This document shows positions 42,979 through 55,908 of a DNA stretch of 64,000 nt, piece after piece. The DNA is from Isoetes taiwanensis (Eukaryota > Streptophyta > Lycopodiopsida > Isoetales > Isoetaceae). The notes under the pieces were generated by a model. That model was not told where the DNA came from, made no database searches, and saw only the letters and a list, made by a program, of their open reading frames with translations. Location of the stretch: assembly GCA_021234155.1 (NCBI GenBank), contig JAJEKV010000008.1, positions 19,237,308-19,301,307 on the forward strand, given 5' to 3'. Position numbers and translations under genes: made by a program. Position 1 is the stretch's first letter; every line of letters begins with the position of its first letter.

Positions 42979-44640
42979 CCAGGAGGTCCGAGGCAATTTT
43001 GCCTCTCCTCTGATCCGTTGCAGCATCAAGACCTTGCAAGATCGAGCTGTGTGAAGATGACGAGCTGGGTGAAGACGAAAATCAATCGATGAAACAGAGC
43101 TATTCTTCCACAAGCCGCACAAAAAAGGGAAGGCCGATTGGAAGAGAATCTCTTGCAGAAGCTTGCACACGCAAAAGCTTAATGCAAAAGCTTGCACACG
43201 CAGGACAGATCCCTTCAGTCAGTGCCTCTGTGCCGGTTTATCATTGTTGTTGCCTATTTATCATGATAAACGGGCCGCTGCCTGTTTATCTGGCTGTAAC
43301 GGCACATTACGCCTAATCACTAATCTAGATCAAACGGTTGGGATCTAGAATTGCCGAGGACCTGTCGGTTAAGACACCCTACTGGTATGAAGAACCTTAA
43401 TTCGGTGTGCATTTAAAACAAAGACATTCCCATAAAAACTCTTGAATAAGCAAAATTTTTGCAAGAAAATCCTTTGGAATTGCATATTAAAAACTTATAT
43501 ATCGTAGACTTTGCTATGAGAGAATTCCTGTAAATTGTGCGAGAAGGCCTGTGGCTGAAGAAACCACGAGCCACACATTCTCTCAATAATTGCTTCGTTT
43601 TCTGTATCGAAATAGATGGTATGATGAAGAACATGTGGAGTGCAGAAATTATGGAAAAAAACGAAGGATTAAATGTGAGGAAGCACGCGTCCACTCACTA
43701 GGCAAGGCCACATGCCACTTTTTTTGGTACCTCATCCCCCTTTTTCCTAATTTTATGGATACAATGGAGGTGGAGGTCCCCCACTTTAATGCCGAGGCGA
43801 CTTTTGACACCCCATTTTTGTCCCCTTTTCTTAATAGTTTCGTTAATATCCAGACCAACCATTAAGGCGGGACAAACTAATAGATGCTTAACAGAAACAG
43901 AAAGCTGAATGGCGGAGCAATGGAATGCCAGAATGAATCAAATCGAATGTCACAATGGAAAAGTCATCTAAAGAATTGAATTTCAAGATTAGAGTATGCA
44001 GGATTATCTACCATCGTTGCTTAGCTTTAGACATGGAGATCCTAAAAGTTATTGCAGAGCACTTTTATAACTTGCAGCAAGGACTTGTATAGCCTAACAG
44101 CAAAATTGTATCAGATCACAAGCCTGGTCCTATGACTTTCTAAACTGTAGTCAAACATTTTGTCACAAGGATTTGTTACAAATCCAAGATCCGTAATCCA
44201 AGAATTCCGGATATGTTACATCTCTCTGATTGTGTTATCTTTTTCATTCTGTTATAGTCGCACATCTGATTTCCCTCCTTATCAGTTTGATGTGGGCCAT
44301 CTAGCATTAGGATACTGAGTTGCATCCAAGTTTGGATGAAATATATTGTCAAAAGTGTAGCGAGATAAATTAGTATTTTTTCCAAATTTAAGATAAGATA
44401 AGATAAGATGAGTTTTTACAATATACTACAGACAATATACTTTTTCAAGCAATATCTGTGCTCATTACTATACTAAATTCTGAGAAGAAGCCACATAGGA
44501 GGGTGTTTGTATAAATGTGGTAGTATTAATAAAAGCCTTACATGATGTATAATCTATCCTAAAACAACTAAATCCTCTTTCATTCTCAAATTCTGTTGTG
44601 AGCTGATGCCCTATTGAGCAATTTGTTTGAATGGATGGAT
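42979..44640. other. no gene seen
   Basis: Includes a short duplication AAAGCTT..GCACACGCA (43165-43202) and a GATAA microsatellite (44391-44410). Open frames are short and without domains. Confidence 0.5.
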
Positions 44641-45690
44641 GTTACACACGAGCACCTCTAGTGATAACCAACACATTAAAAGGGCAAATCCTTCAAGGAA
44701 ATCATTATCATTGGACTCCAACCTTTCCAAGGCTTTACCCATATACCATATCAACTCCCCTTCCCGAGATACTTGCCCTCAAGCATGTGGAACAGATCAA
44801 TGTTGCCATAAGGAATTGAACCATAGCTCTGATACCAAATGTTACGCACTGGAATGATGTTTTAGCTGGAATGATGTTTTGTTGTAGTTGAGGGCTTTGG
44901 ATGTATGTGTTGTGCAGTCTTGCTCAAGTTTAGCCACGATTGTTTCGGACGTTTAGCTTGTGATTTTCGAAAGATTTTGCCTCTTTCATGTTGTTCCTCT
45001 TCCATCCCAGCTGGAAGGAGGGGCGGGCTTCAGGGATCCGCAGCAGGGTAAGGATTCAATAAGGCATGGGACGAGAGAACCATATGTCTTTATAGCTGTT
45101 CCCTAGTGACCGGTAGAGCGCAGCGCAGACGAAACTCAAGCAAATGTCATGGACAAGCGGAGTGAATGTGGACCACCCTATTGGGGGAGGCTCTTGTATC
45201 TGTATCCCAAGGAAGATGGTGAGAATGTGTACTCTTAAGTACAAGAAATTGGAAAAGAGTAATCCTTCTTCCAGTAGTATTGCGGTATAGATAGAATAGG
45301 GGTCGAGTTAATGCGAGGGATGAAGCCTCTACTCCATTGTTCGTGTCTCTTGCATTCTCGGAGGTGGAACTTAAAGGAGTATCATCTGCAGGTAAATCAG
45401 GATCGTTCACTTTGAGATGGATTGTCCAATGGTGTTTTTTACCTTTGTCTCCACCCTTGGGAGATCTTGTGTTGTAATGTTTAGGCTATCTGGCTATTAT
45501 GGAGCCATGAATAAATGTATTTATTTACATAATATTAATAAAAATTAAAATATCTTGCCTTAAAAAAAAATAGTGCCTTTAGTGATAACCAACACAAAAA
45601 GGGCGGATCCTTCAAGGAGATCGTTATCCAATGGGCCCCAACCTTTCCAAGGCTTTATCCCATACCCCATAGACCATATCAATGGAGGTT
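44641..45690 (-). mobile_element. LTR-related block with flanking 100-bp direct repeats
   Basis: About 100 bp (GTGATAACCAACACA ... CAACCTTTCCAAGGCTTTA ... CATATCAA) occurs at 44658-44755 and 45575-45680. Just inside the left copy is GCTCTGATACCA (44826-44837), the complement of an initiator-tRNA primer-binding site, followed by TGTTACGC. On the minus strand this gives an LTR end, primer-binding site and short interior. The roughly 720 bp between could be one LTR of a miniature element in tandem. No coding. Confidence 0.5.
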
Positions 45691-47690
45691 GCGGGTATCA
45701 TTTTCACAAAGGTCTCTAGCCAAGCATTCACATCGGCATAGCTCTAATTGGCATGAGATTTATACAAAAAAGGTAAGATGGAAATTCTTTTCATTTGTGG
45801 ATCTCACCAGTATGCAACATTCTACTATGTTGCAGAGGCAATGGAAAACACGATTCCATTGGCTAAGATATGTGACATTTTTTGAACAAGCTTGCTAGAT
45901 GAATATACACTTTCTTTCTCCATTATTGTGTATCTTTGAAATTTGCATATGTTATTCATGAACTTGCCAATGATTTCTGATTTTTTTTCTCTAAACCAAA
46001 AAAGCAACATCTCACATAACACACCAAATAAAAAATTTCATTTTTTCCATAGGGGGGAAGTCTTGTGCTCCGGCACAATCTAATAGATTCTATTAATTAT
46101 AATATGTCTATCAATTATCTTACGTCATTGAAGGACTGGCCATATATCAAGCTTGGACACACCTAAACAATAGGAATTAAAAACACAATGGAATCACAAC
46201 CATAGATTGTTCACACTGCAAATCATTACAACTTGTCAAATTATTAAACTAAAATGTTGTCACAAGAACAAGGCTTTCAAGTCTGATGCAAAATAAACCC
46301 CAAAGCAAGTCAAAGCAGCTGATGTTTGCTATTCATTAAGGAACTGCCTGAACATACAAATACACAATCCAGATCCCATTGAGAGGTTTCATCTGTTGGG
46401 ATTAAAACAGAGGACTTGCAAAATAACCAGCATCATTTCTCTTAGCGAAGTAGGCTGAAAGATCTGCTCAGAAATGAGATCTTCCTCATGAGGCAATCAG
46501 AGAATCGAAGCTAAATGCAAATACATCTATTCAAGACTGCCAGATTTCCAGAAACATCTCTAGAATCTGGTTCCTGTGCATCATCCAAAACATCTAGCTA
46601 TTGTGCATCGTGCAAAGCATATGTGCTCCCATGCACCGACAATAGTCATTTTTTTTTTTGAGTAAAAAAATGAATTTTTGTGGCAGGTAGTTGCCACGAG
46701 CTTTAGAACAAAAAGTTTTTTAAGATAATAAGCTGCATTTTCTTCATGCTCTCAGAAATTTGAAAAAGAAAACCTTGTAATAGAGTCATCTGAAACAAGC
46801 TTAAACTACCATATTGTGTGTTTTCGATCTAGAACTATGACCAAATGCTTCAGTAGCTTGCTTCCATGGATCTACATGCAAGAAACAAAATGTATCTCGA
46901 ATTACATAAGGAAGACCTAAACTGTATTCTCCTTGCCAAAATGCTTGATTTCATATTCTCAAGGAAACCCTTATGTCAAGGGTATTCCATAAATAAATTT
47001 AAATACTATTGGCACAAGAGCAACATATCTTAGATAATAGGAGGTCCCTATTCCATTAGGCATATCGTAGTAAGGATAATTTATAATATATAAAAATTGC
47101 ATGCAAAACTCCTTTGCATGTTAGCCAACAACACATATGAAGCATGCATTTAAGCAAATGCATATTGTTGAGGTTTAGATTTTTCTAAAAACCATTTGAC
47201 AAAACACACGCCTCATAACAAAATCAATTTGTATATAATATAATATCCAAAAAGATCCCTAAATATATATTGATTATTGAAGCATCAAGCATGATATTAC
47301 CATTTGTTGTGCAGAAGAGAATAAGGGGTGTAAGGTCTAGTTAGATAAGATAAGATAAGATAATAATTTTAACGTCCGCAGAAACCCAATCGGGTTATAG
47401 AGACGAAGCATAGGAAAAAGATTGTAGATAATTTATAAACTTTATTGGCATGTTAAAGGTTCTCCCTTGGAATGTAGGAGGTTATAATATTTTAGCTCCT
47501 AAAAGATAAAGTTCGGGAATGATTTATTTATTTATTTATTTATTTTACTAATTAAGATCTACCACAGCACCCGTTAGGAATAGAACGGGGAAATGGGCTA
47601 AAGGTGCGGATGCAAGGTTTCAATCAGCCATTGGGAGTTACTTCAGTATGAAAAATTTCTGTAATAAAAGCAGAATAATCGACTAAGAGA
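45691..47690. other. no gene seen
   Basis: AT-rich, with T-run 46651-46661, a GATAA microsatellite (47345-47366) and TTTA repeats (47523-47546). No domains. Confidence 0.55.
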
Positions 47691-47694
47691 TCAA

Positions 47695-48797
47695 GTGTTA
47701 CTTGTTCAGTGTAGTGTCGCGACGACACAATTATATGGGGCTGAAGCTTGGGGACTGGGTTTAACAGATAAGAAATGGGATAAACAGGAAGGGATTCTCA
47801 GACAGTGGCATAAACAGGAATTTAAGGTGCGGACAAACACACCGCTAACAGTCATGATATATGAGACAGGACAGAAACCAATGGAGGTGAGAGCATGGAA
47901 AAAGACTATCAGATACCTAATAAAAGACAATGCAGGGGGTCACCCAGGGGAAGCCGGGCCAAGTATTGCATCGAAAGTCAGCAAAATCACACATCATCAT
48001 AAGCAAAGGGATGGTTTAAGGATGTAGCGATATGGACCGAGGAAATAGGAATGAACCCGGAAAGATCTAGTAAACGAGGGAAATGGAATGAAGACCGGGC
48101 GCATAAGGCTACACGAAAGCATGGTCGCAAAAACACACCGACCCAAGACACTTTGGCTCATGGCGATCTTCAATCCGTAATCAACAGATAGGGCAAATGT
48201 GATGTACCGAGACAATCATAGGGAAGGCCGTGAGAGACGTCCCCGCGAGATTAGGATGGGGAGCCACGATCTAAGAATTGAAAAGGACATGGGAGGAAAA
48301 TAGAAAAGGACAACCGATATGTAGAATCTGGTGGACACCGAAAGTGGAGGATGAGAAACACCTTGTTCAATGAGTGCCCAAGGTACGCTGATGTCGTAAA
48401 CAAATACGTAAAACATAAGATGGGGTCACCAAGACACACCCCGATGATAAGGGCGTAAACAATGAGAGATCCGGGCAGCGCCGATCCGTGAGATGATGAT
48501 CAGGCATCGAGAAGTGCACAAAGAAAGAGGGCTTGTAATATGAATCGCCCAAGAGGCGAGTCATAGACGCCCACAAAATGCTCAGTGAAAAGCTGATTGA
48601 TAACGACGCACCACCGCACGGCCATGATGCCGATTAAAAGCGGGGTGCCGGTAGTAATAGAAGCCAAGGAAGCCTTCAGAAAAGGCTACAATAAACTAGC
48701 GTGATGTGCTAGTAGCACCCTTTAGGGAGCTCGCCCATGCTACGTCAGTCCAGGGGCCTTAGGGCACAAGGGACAATAATTCTATTCTATTCTATTT
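47695..48797 (+). mobile_element. 3' part of a second-type non-LTR retrotransposon
   Basis: The frame 47695-48024 reads TQLYGAEAWGLGLTDKKWDK and TPLTVMIYETGQKPMEVRAW, typical of the region behind the RT core in non-LTR elements ('aLYGaE.W', 'llaE.G..p'). Later, in other frames, come AIWTEEIGMNPERS and TLFNECPRYADVVNK (a zf-like 'H.l.eCp.Y'). The insert ends with an ATTCT microsatellite (48777-48797) instead of poly(A). The 5' part is missing. It differs from the L1-type copies around it. Confidence 0.65.
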
Positions 48798-49279
48798 GCA
48801 TTGGCTATGGCTATGGCTGAAGTCCTCATCCTCCATCTATTCTGACTATAAAAGATCTCGCCCGCATCCCTTGCTCTGCTATAATCCAACGCTCCATGCC
48901 AGGGCTTCTCCAAAAAAAAGAGGCGGGCAGGAGAAGAATGAAAAGAAAAATGTGCTAGGAATCGAGAATAGAGGATTTCTTTTTTACCTTATATTGCATT
49001 TGTGCTATATATTTTAAACGAGGTGCATCCTGGACTATCGCAGTCGTCCGATCCGTCGATCTTATGGCCAGACTGTATGTTGGAGCCTCTGGGCACCTCT
49101 CGTTTCGCTTATGGTCATTTATGATTGCGGGTGCCTAAGATTTTGAGATATGCAATACGAGTTCGTCTAAAGCCTCTATACGCTTTGCCTAAGGTTTTAG
49201 AATATGAAATATGGGGGCTCGAACCTCTAACAAAATAACTCTATATTCTATAAGACTACTTTAACCAATATAACCAATG
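48798..49279. other. no gene seen
   Basis: Short open frames only; no domain, no repeat. Confidence 0.5.
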
Positions 49280-50871
49280 GGCTAACGTTTATTTTTTGAT
49301 GGATGAAAGCCAAAAAGTTTATTAATCAGATAAAAAGTACAAACTTTACATGTCTCATCTAACTGTGTAAGTACAAAAAAAATGCCACAGGAGCATCGAG
49401 CCTGGAGCACAGTGTGCTTACTCCAAAAAGGGAGACTAACGATAAGAATCAATTCGATGATACTAAATCCAGATGCGTTCCATCATTTCTGAATCAAGAG
49501 AGGATCACTCGTAGGCTGTCAGTATCTTTTTCTGGGCCACCGTAATAAGACCTTGTGCAGATGAATAAATGCCTTGGAAGATGTGGTGTCTGCGACACTC
49601 CCATATCGACCATAGGAGCCAACCAAAACCAAGATGGAATGCCCTCTGTTTAGCTGAGGGCCATGCATTAGGATAGGACGCCAAGAGGATGCATCTGCAG
49701 TCCAATGTACTGTTAAACAAGCCTTGTAGCTAGGACCACGTTGGTTGAACCTCTGGACAATCAAAGAGACAGTGCTCAAGATTCTCAACGGCCGAAAGGC
49801 AAAGCGGGCATACTGCAGATATGCGAGGATCATAGTGATGTCGGAAGGTATTAACGCGCAGGCACTTGTGGATAACCTGTCACCATAGTACAGAGACTTT
49901 AGAGTGGAACAGCCTATCCCAAAGCCATCGCCATGTACGACACAAAGTGCGCCGTGGAACCTGTAGGTGCCACCTATCTGGCAACTGGAGGGGCTGTGGT
50001 GCTAAAAGAAGGTGATATACTGACCTGACAAAGTGCTTGCCTTTGTGAATATTTTCATGACAGTCACATGGCACTCTTTTAGCAACAACAACTTGCACTA
50101 CAAGAGGCAAATTTGCTGCGACCTTCTCCTTTAGAGACACATCCCAACGCGAGAGCAGGAACTTTGCCTGAAATTCAGGCCAAGATAGTAGGCAACCCGC
50201 TTCATACCATGCTTGAATAGAGACAACACCTGCCAGAATCCATCGTCTCTGTGTAAGGAGATGAACTGATGCTGCCAGTGGAGGTGCTGAGGGGTCTGGA
50301 GGCAGTGGTGCCCACCACCATGGAGTCTCTAATAGGGTGTGGATGGAGGGGCATGGCAAAAAAAAGATGTTTGACTGCCTCCCATGCTATCAACAAGCCA
50401 CGCAAAAAAGGAGAAGCACTTGGAAAAGGTTGCAGAGTCTGAAATAACACCCAAGGTAGGACTGGTTTGACAGCCTTTTTGCCTAGAGGGATACAGTGAC
50501 CAAGAGCTTGTTTAAGAAGGTGTAAACTGGGAGAATCATCTTCACCATTCAGGAGTCTCCAAATGAATTGAAATAAAGAATTTGCTCTGTAGTAAGAAGT
50601 CCATCATATCCAGACCAACTGCCCATTTGGGAAGGATGCACTTCGACCACGCCACCTTAATCACAGCACCTTCCTCAGTACCCGCCCCATATAAAGTTCC
50701 AAACTATTGCAATGAGCTCACGTACTTTGTTCTGCAGGGCTAGCAGTCTGAGATAGTCTGAGGATCCTTGACCTTGGGGATGAGTGAGATGGCACCTGTG
50801 TTTAGAATTCTATCCAAAGCAGTAGACCGTCGAAAGTCACAGAAAGCATCATCATCACATCTGGCTAACGT
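49280..50871 (-). mobile_element. internally deleted LINE, sister of the 20.5-kb copy
   Basis: The target duplication GGCTAACGT is at 49280-49288 and 50863-50871. The minus strand carries the same 3' UTR motif (GTTTATTAATCAGA complement), the ORF2 C-terminus (49505-49833) and the zf-RVT region (49880-50359), nearly identical to 20593-21560. Beyond about 50745 the sequence jumps to an early RT motif (ILNTGAISLIPKVKDPQTI), so the RT core is deleted. Poly(A) is short or lost. Confidence 0.85.
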
Positions 50872-52829
50872 AATTCTTTTTTATCTTGAATCTATATATT
50901 TTTTTTAATAATAACTTATTCAATTGTGGACTATGGTTTCAGGAATTGTCATTTTTACATCTACATCATATCCCCCTAGAACCCCCTATTATTGTGCTAC
51001 ATATTCTTGTAACTTCTAACTCAGTACACATAGTACCAGGTTATGTATGTTTTCATACACAGTGGACATAAGTCTATAGTACAAGAAGGTCCATTTAATA
51101 ATTTAATAGATTGAAGATCTAACTAGTTTATTCAGGCCTTGCATGACCTAGTTGAGAATGTTGGCTATATTCAAGTCATCATGGACTTAGAAATTTCAGT
51201 ATATCCATAGTGTGTCTACGTAACATGGCAATGGCCCCATAACCTCCAAAGTTAATTTGGTGTATACTTGTAGTCATTTTAGAGGAATAGTTTAACAGTA
51301 AATATTTTCCATAACCCTAATATGGTGCAAGCATTTACTGAAAGTAAGCTTGAATGGTGGTAAAGGTCAGTTGACCATGCCAAGAATCTGAGACAGATCT
51401 CTAAGGGCCCGAAATTTTTAGAAACAAGTGCCCACATAATGGGCTACGATTCTGATGGACAATATCTAGTTCAGTGAATGAGGAGCTTAACACTGCTGAG
51501 CTGAGGCAAAAAATTTGAACAGACGCTTTGGAAAAAGAAAAGCTTGGAGACCACATGGATTCTAGAGGTACTAGAGGTTATTTTTTCAAGAATGACAGAA
51601 TAGGTCACCGAGAGGTGAAAAACGGTTTGGCAAAGGGCGCCAAGATGATTATCAAGTTGTAAAGAAGATCCAAGAAACTCAAGAGTTGGAAGATGATTCA
51701 GACTTCGATCATGTTTCTTTTGGTTCTATAACTGATTTTAAGGATACCCTAGATATTTAGGCAGTGGCAATTATATTTTAAATAGGGTACAGTCCTACAT
51801 GGATTTAAATAAATGGTCGTTTAAATGCATGGTAGTGAGCAATAAACTATGTATAGAAAAAAGGTAAATTTCCTACATAATTTAAGCTAGAAGAGAGCGT
51901 TAAGCAAAAAACTAGTTTTCAACCGGAAAATGTAAAGAATTCCATGGTTTTTTATCGAAAAATTTTCTGAGAATTTTTTTCTATATCGGAAATTTTTTAT
52001 TTCAACAGGTAGGCTGCAAGGGTTCCCTAGAATTTGTCGTTCACTGCGGTGGTGGTTTATTACCACATATAGAATATGGCCTACAACAGGGTTAGCATGC
52101 ATTGATATAAGAAGATAAATACAACCAGGAGAATACTCTGGATATTAAAATCAGGTTTGACATTTGTGGAGCATATTAACATTGCATCTCTAAATTCATA
52201 TTATCAGAATTTTCAGCTATGATACAGACATATATCTCTAGCTTCTATTCCTCATGTTCGTTAGCATTTGGGACAATTGTCTCTTTCTGGTGCTTCTATT
52301 ACTGTTCCCGTTGAGATTGAGCCCCTTGGCACATTTTATCTTCTTGCTTGCGAGCATTTGTTAACTCATCGTTATTCATTGACATTCTTTGATTTCAATA
52401 AATCTTAAATTAGTCTACTTGTTTCCTCTTACAGCAGGCTTCAACGCGGCTTCAAGCTCATCCACCGCCACACTGAACCCATTACGCGAATTTGGCTGTT
52501 GCGTTTAGAGCATGGCTGTTCTTGAAATGGCTAGTGCGTTTAGGATTTTTTGAAGCGGCATTGCAGCTGGAACCAAGCAACACTGAAACTTATGTGAGCA
52601 TAACCAGCAAATAAGCCGGTCTGGTTGTAGCAGTGGCAAATTCGCATGCCCATGTGAATGCTGCATTAGGCAGATGGTTCATGAAGTGATAACAACAGAG
52701 ATAAGGGCACGTGCTTCCTCTGTCGACTCTTCTAAATTGGCCGTTGGTCGAGTTTCTAATGGAGCATCATCTATACCATCTCGATTTTAGTTACGAAATG
52801 GCGTACAAAGAAGTAAGAATCAAAGGAGA
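50872..52829. other. no assignable gene
   Basis: 51480-51770 (+) has charged open pieces (EKEKLGDHMDSRGTRG, KKIQETQELEDDSDFD) that could be a gag scrap, but no zinc knuckle is seen. 52440-52800 is GC-richer without a domain. Confidence 0.4.
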
Positions 52830-53242
52830 TTTTTTTTTTTGAGAGTAAGGATAGATTTTTTCATTAATTAGATAAAGCCATACAATCCAAGTACCAATTT
52901 GCTAAATAGCAGGGTAGAGAAGAAAATTAGACACTCATGTAAGTTGACTATCAAATATAACATCAAACATGGCATCAAAGTTGAGAAGAGTATCTCATAG
53001 TTTGTTTTGCTTGAGTAAAAAGATAGGTCCTGAGCTCATCAAACACAAGTGCATTCAATAACCTCACAGCAGAGAAACAGCTATCCAAAATTGAAGTCTT
53101 CAAGTTCCTGTAAAAGCAAATAAAAATACCAACCATGATCTTTAATAGCTGAACAATGGAAATCAGGAAAATGATCTTGTTTGGAGGACAAAATTTAGGA
53201 GATGTGGGGCAATTTGGAAGATTAAATTGCAAGGAGATGGGA

Positions 53243-53758
53243 TTAGTTTTGGTTTTTAAGGTTTTCATCAAACCACTCATTATATTGCTTATAGCACTCT
53301 GCTGTCGATCCATGAGTGTATATGCTTTTGCCATAGTCATTCTGCATGAGTAGTGTTGTCAGGCTTTCCTTCCCCATTAACAGTACTAAAGTACCATACA
53401 AGTCTATCAGAAGCTTATGACTGTAGTATAATTCTCTGTATCTAGTCAACTGCCTCTCTGTCATGCTGAAGTGTGTATTGTATAAGAACTCAAACGGAAG
53501 GTGCATCTGCATGAATTCCCTGGTATAGATTTCAGCCCATATTGCCTCTCTTTTTCTCGAGCTCTCAACCTCCTGTATGAATTCATCTGCCATCTCACAA
53601 AGTTGTTTCAAGGAGATCTGTTTTCCTGTTTGCTGACTCTGATGTAATGAGATCTCATAACTATCAATGTTTGTATCTAATCTCGTTGAGCCTTCCCCTT
53701 TAAGGAAAATCAGATACTGTGTCACAGTCAGAATATGGAGCATTAGAATCAATAACAT
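53243..53758 (-). other. unidentified 171-codon open frame in the LINE 3' region
   Basis: Lies between the end of LINE ORF2 (about 53780) and the poly(A) tail. It reads QISLKQLCEMADEFIQEVES, REAIWAEIYTREFMQMHLPF and RYRELYYSHKLLIDLYGTLV. It looks helical and protein-like, but no family is recognised. It is not part of standard ORF2 and could be transduced host sequence or an extra LINE ORF. Confidence 0.35.
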
Positions 53759-54041
53759 TTAAAATGGAGACAAATAAATCAAAGGGACCCCTGTAAAGCC
53801 CAATAGAATTCCAGCTTGTATTGTAGTTATCTCCATGTTTCCTTTTGTGACATGTAGCTATGGTCTAGCTGGAAGTGCATTTTAATCCAGAATATGGAGA
53901 GGGGTTTGGAGGCATGGAGGATTATGTTCCTAGATTTCCAAATATTCCAAAGGGCAGTGTAAACAAGGGTATTAGCCAGAGTGTCTCCTTGCTGCATAAA
54001 TGCTATAATATTATTAACATCCCTGTTTTGAAGACATCTAC

Positions 54042-54590
54042 CTAATTTTTGAAGAACCAGGACCAGAAGGATCTTAATTTAGAACATTGCAAAATATGCT
54101 CCAAAGCCTCGCCTTGGAGGCAACCAGAATGGCATAGAGTTGAGACATTGCATCTTTTAGACAATGAGACCAAATTAGTCAGACTCTTATGTGCTATCAA
54201 CCAAATAAAGAAGCTAATTTTTGGAGTGCAATAAGAATTCCAAATATTTTTAAAAAGAGAGTGAGTTTGAGCTTGGCTTAAGGACCATTTCTGCATAGCT
54301 TTAATTGGAGCATCAACATCACTCATCAATGCATAAATTTCTCTGACCTTATAAACATTCTTACCATTTATAGAACATCCCATCGAGTTATTAAAATTAT
54401 GGAAGTTATTAAAAGGAGCCAAAATTGTCTTGAAATGAGCATAGAGTTTCTTATCACTAGAGGAGCCTTTAATAACAGATTTCAGAGAAGTCCAAGATAT
54501 GAAAGAGTTGTTGCCTTTGTAAAGATCCTTAACAGTTGTGATCCCTTTATCAGACCATTTACTATAAATTTTTGGATGCTTAATAGCCAT
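54042..54590 (-). pseudogene. LINE ORF2 zf-RVT domain
   Basis: 182 codons: KISFFIWLIAHKSLTNLVSL, RCNVSTLCHSGCLQGEALEH and ILQCSKLRSFWSWFF. This matches zf-RVT ('P.+i.fF.W......l.t...L.....C..C....E...HlL..C..a..iW'). Confidence 0.88.
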
Positions 54591-55279
54591 GACTTTTGAA
54601 TTATGATTTGAAAAAGAGGTGACCGGAAGAGATTTGTGCTCATAGTAGCATCAGATAAATTGTTTCTCTGAAGAACAGGATGAATTTTATTCCAGGCCAT
54701 GAACAAATTCCTCATCATGGGGGAAGTCTTTGGAGCAAGACGAATATTAACAAAAGCAGATTCAGGTAGACAATGTTTGATTGAGGGATGACCTAAGGGA
54801 TAAGAAATGTTAAACCAATGAGCAATGAATTGAGAGGCAGGAGATTTATTGCCCATAATAGTTCTCCAAATGTATTTCCCTGCTAAAGAGCAAGCCTGAC
54901 GATGTAGATTTTTGCACCCAAAACCCCCACTTTTCTTAGGCCTTGAAATTGAGTTCCAGTTTACTAAGTGAGATCCATTCCAGATGAAATTTCGAATGGT
55001 CTTCTCTAAATCTGAGTAGATAGATTTAGGAGCAACTAAGGCAGAGGAGAAATATACATGAGAAGAAGCAAGAACAGGGTTTGCAATGATGGTTCTACCA
55101 GCAAAGGATAGACAGCTTCTGTAATTATTCAACTTCTTTTTAATTCTCTGCGGTATTGGATCCCACAATCCTTTCAAACTAGGATTCAGAGAAAGAGTTG
55201 GATGCCTGCTGAGAATTAAGAACTGATATCCCACAAATTGAAGATTGAATAGCATCCCCAATAATCTTACTCTTATCAA
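54482..55279 (-). pseudogene. LINE ORF2 region after the RT
   Basis: 265 codons with IKKKLNNYRSCLSFAGRTII, SHVYFSSALVAPKSIYSDLE, KTIRNFIWNG and ISRPKKSGGFGCKNLHRQAC, the conserved 'L.....LS.aGR..Li..vl..ip.Y' and 'W...c.PK..GGLG..dl' segments. It overlaps the next frame, showing a frameshift near 54500-54590. Confidence 0.9.
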
Positions 55280-55778
55280 GGTTTAGATGAACACTCGAGG
55301 CAGCTGAGAAATCCTTTATAAGATCTAAGAAGATATTAACATTGCTAGGATTGGAATCTAAAAAGGCAAACGTGTCATCTGCATATTGAGATATTGTGAG
55401 GGAATCTGTGTTGTTAGGAAGTTTAAGACCAATTAGGATTTCAGATTTTTGCAGGTTGTCAACACATCTAGTAAGCATCTCAGCAACAATATGAAATAGG
55501 TATGGTGCCAAAGGGCAGCCTTGCCTGATACCTTTTGCCAGAGGGAAGAAATTAGTAGGAGATCCATTAATGAGCACTGCTGAATTGGACATAGAATTCA
55601 AGCCATAAATGAGGGAAATGAGCTTGGAGTGAAAGCCCATCTTTTTAAGGGCAATGTCAATAAAATCCCAATTAACAGTGTCGAAGGCCCTCTTGAAATC
55701 TAATTTCAATAGAATGCAAAACTGATTAGAGATTTTATTCCAATGAAGTCCTTCCATTGCAGTGATGTAATTGTCCAA
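55179..55778 (-). pseudogene. LINE reverse transcriptase
   Basis: Motifs in order: LLKLDFKRAFDTVNWDFIDI (motif A), KGIRQGCPLAPYLFHIVAEM (motif B) and SQYADDTFAFLD (catalytic YADD, motif C). This is a clear RVT_1 domain of the L1 clade; it copies the LINE RNA at a nicked target. The frame ends where the post-RT frame begins. Confidence 0.95.
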
Positions 55779-55908
55779 GATGAATCTGTTTGGGAGGAAG
55801 GTTGATTGATTGACACTAATGTTTTTTTGTAAATAGCTTTGAATTCTCTTGGCAATGATTTTTGCACATAGCTTGTAGGTAGAGTTTGTCAGAGAAATTG
55901 GCCTCCAT

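Noticed and set aside
44391-47366. GATAA runs as GATA-factor regulatory sites
   Set aside because: They are short pure microsatellites away from any gene.
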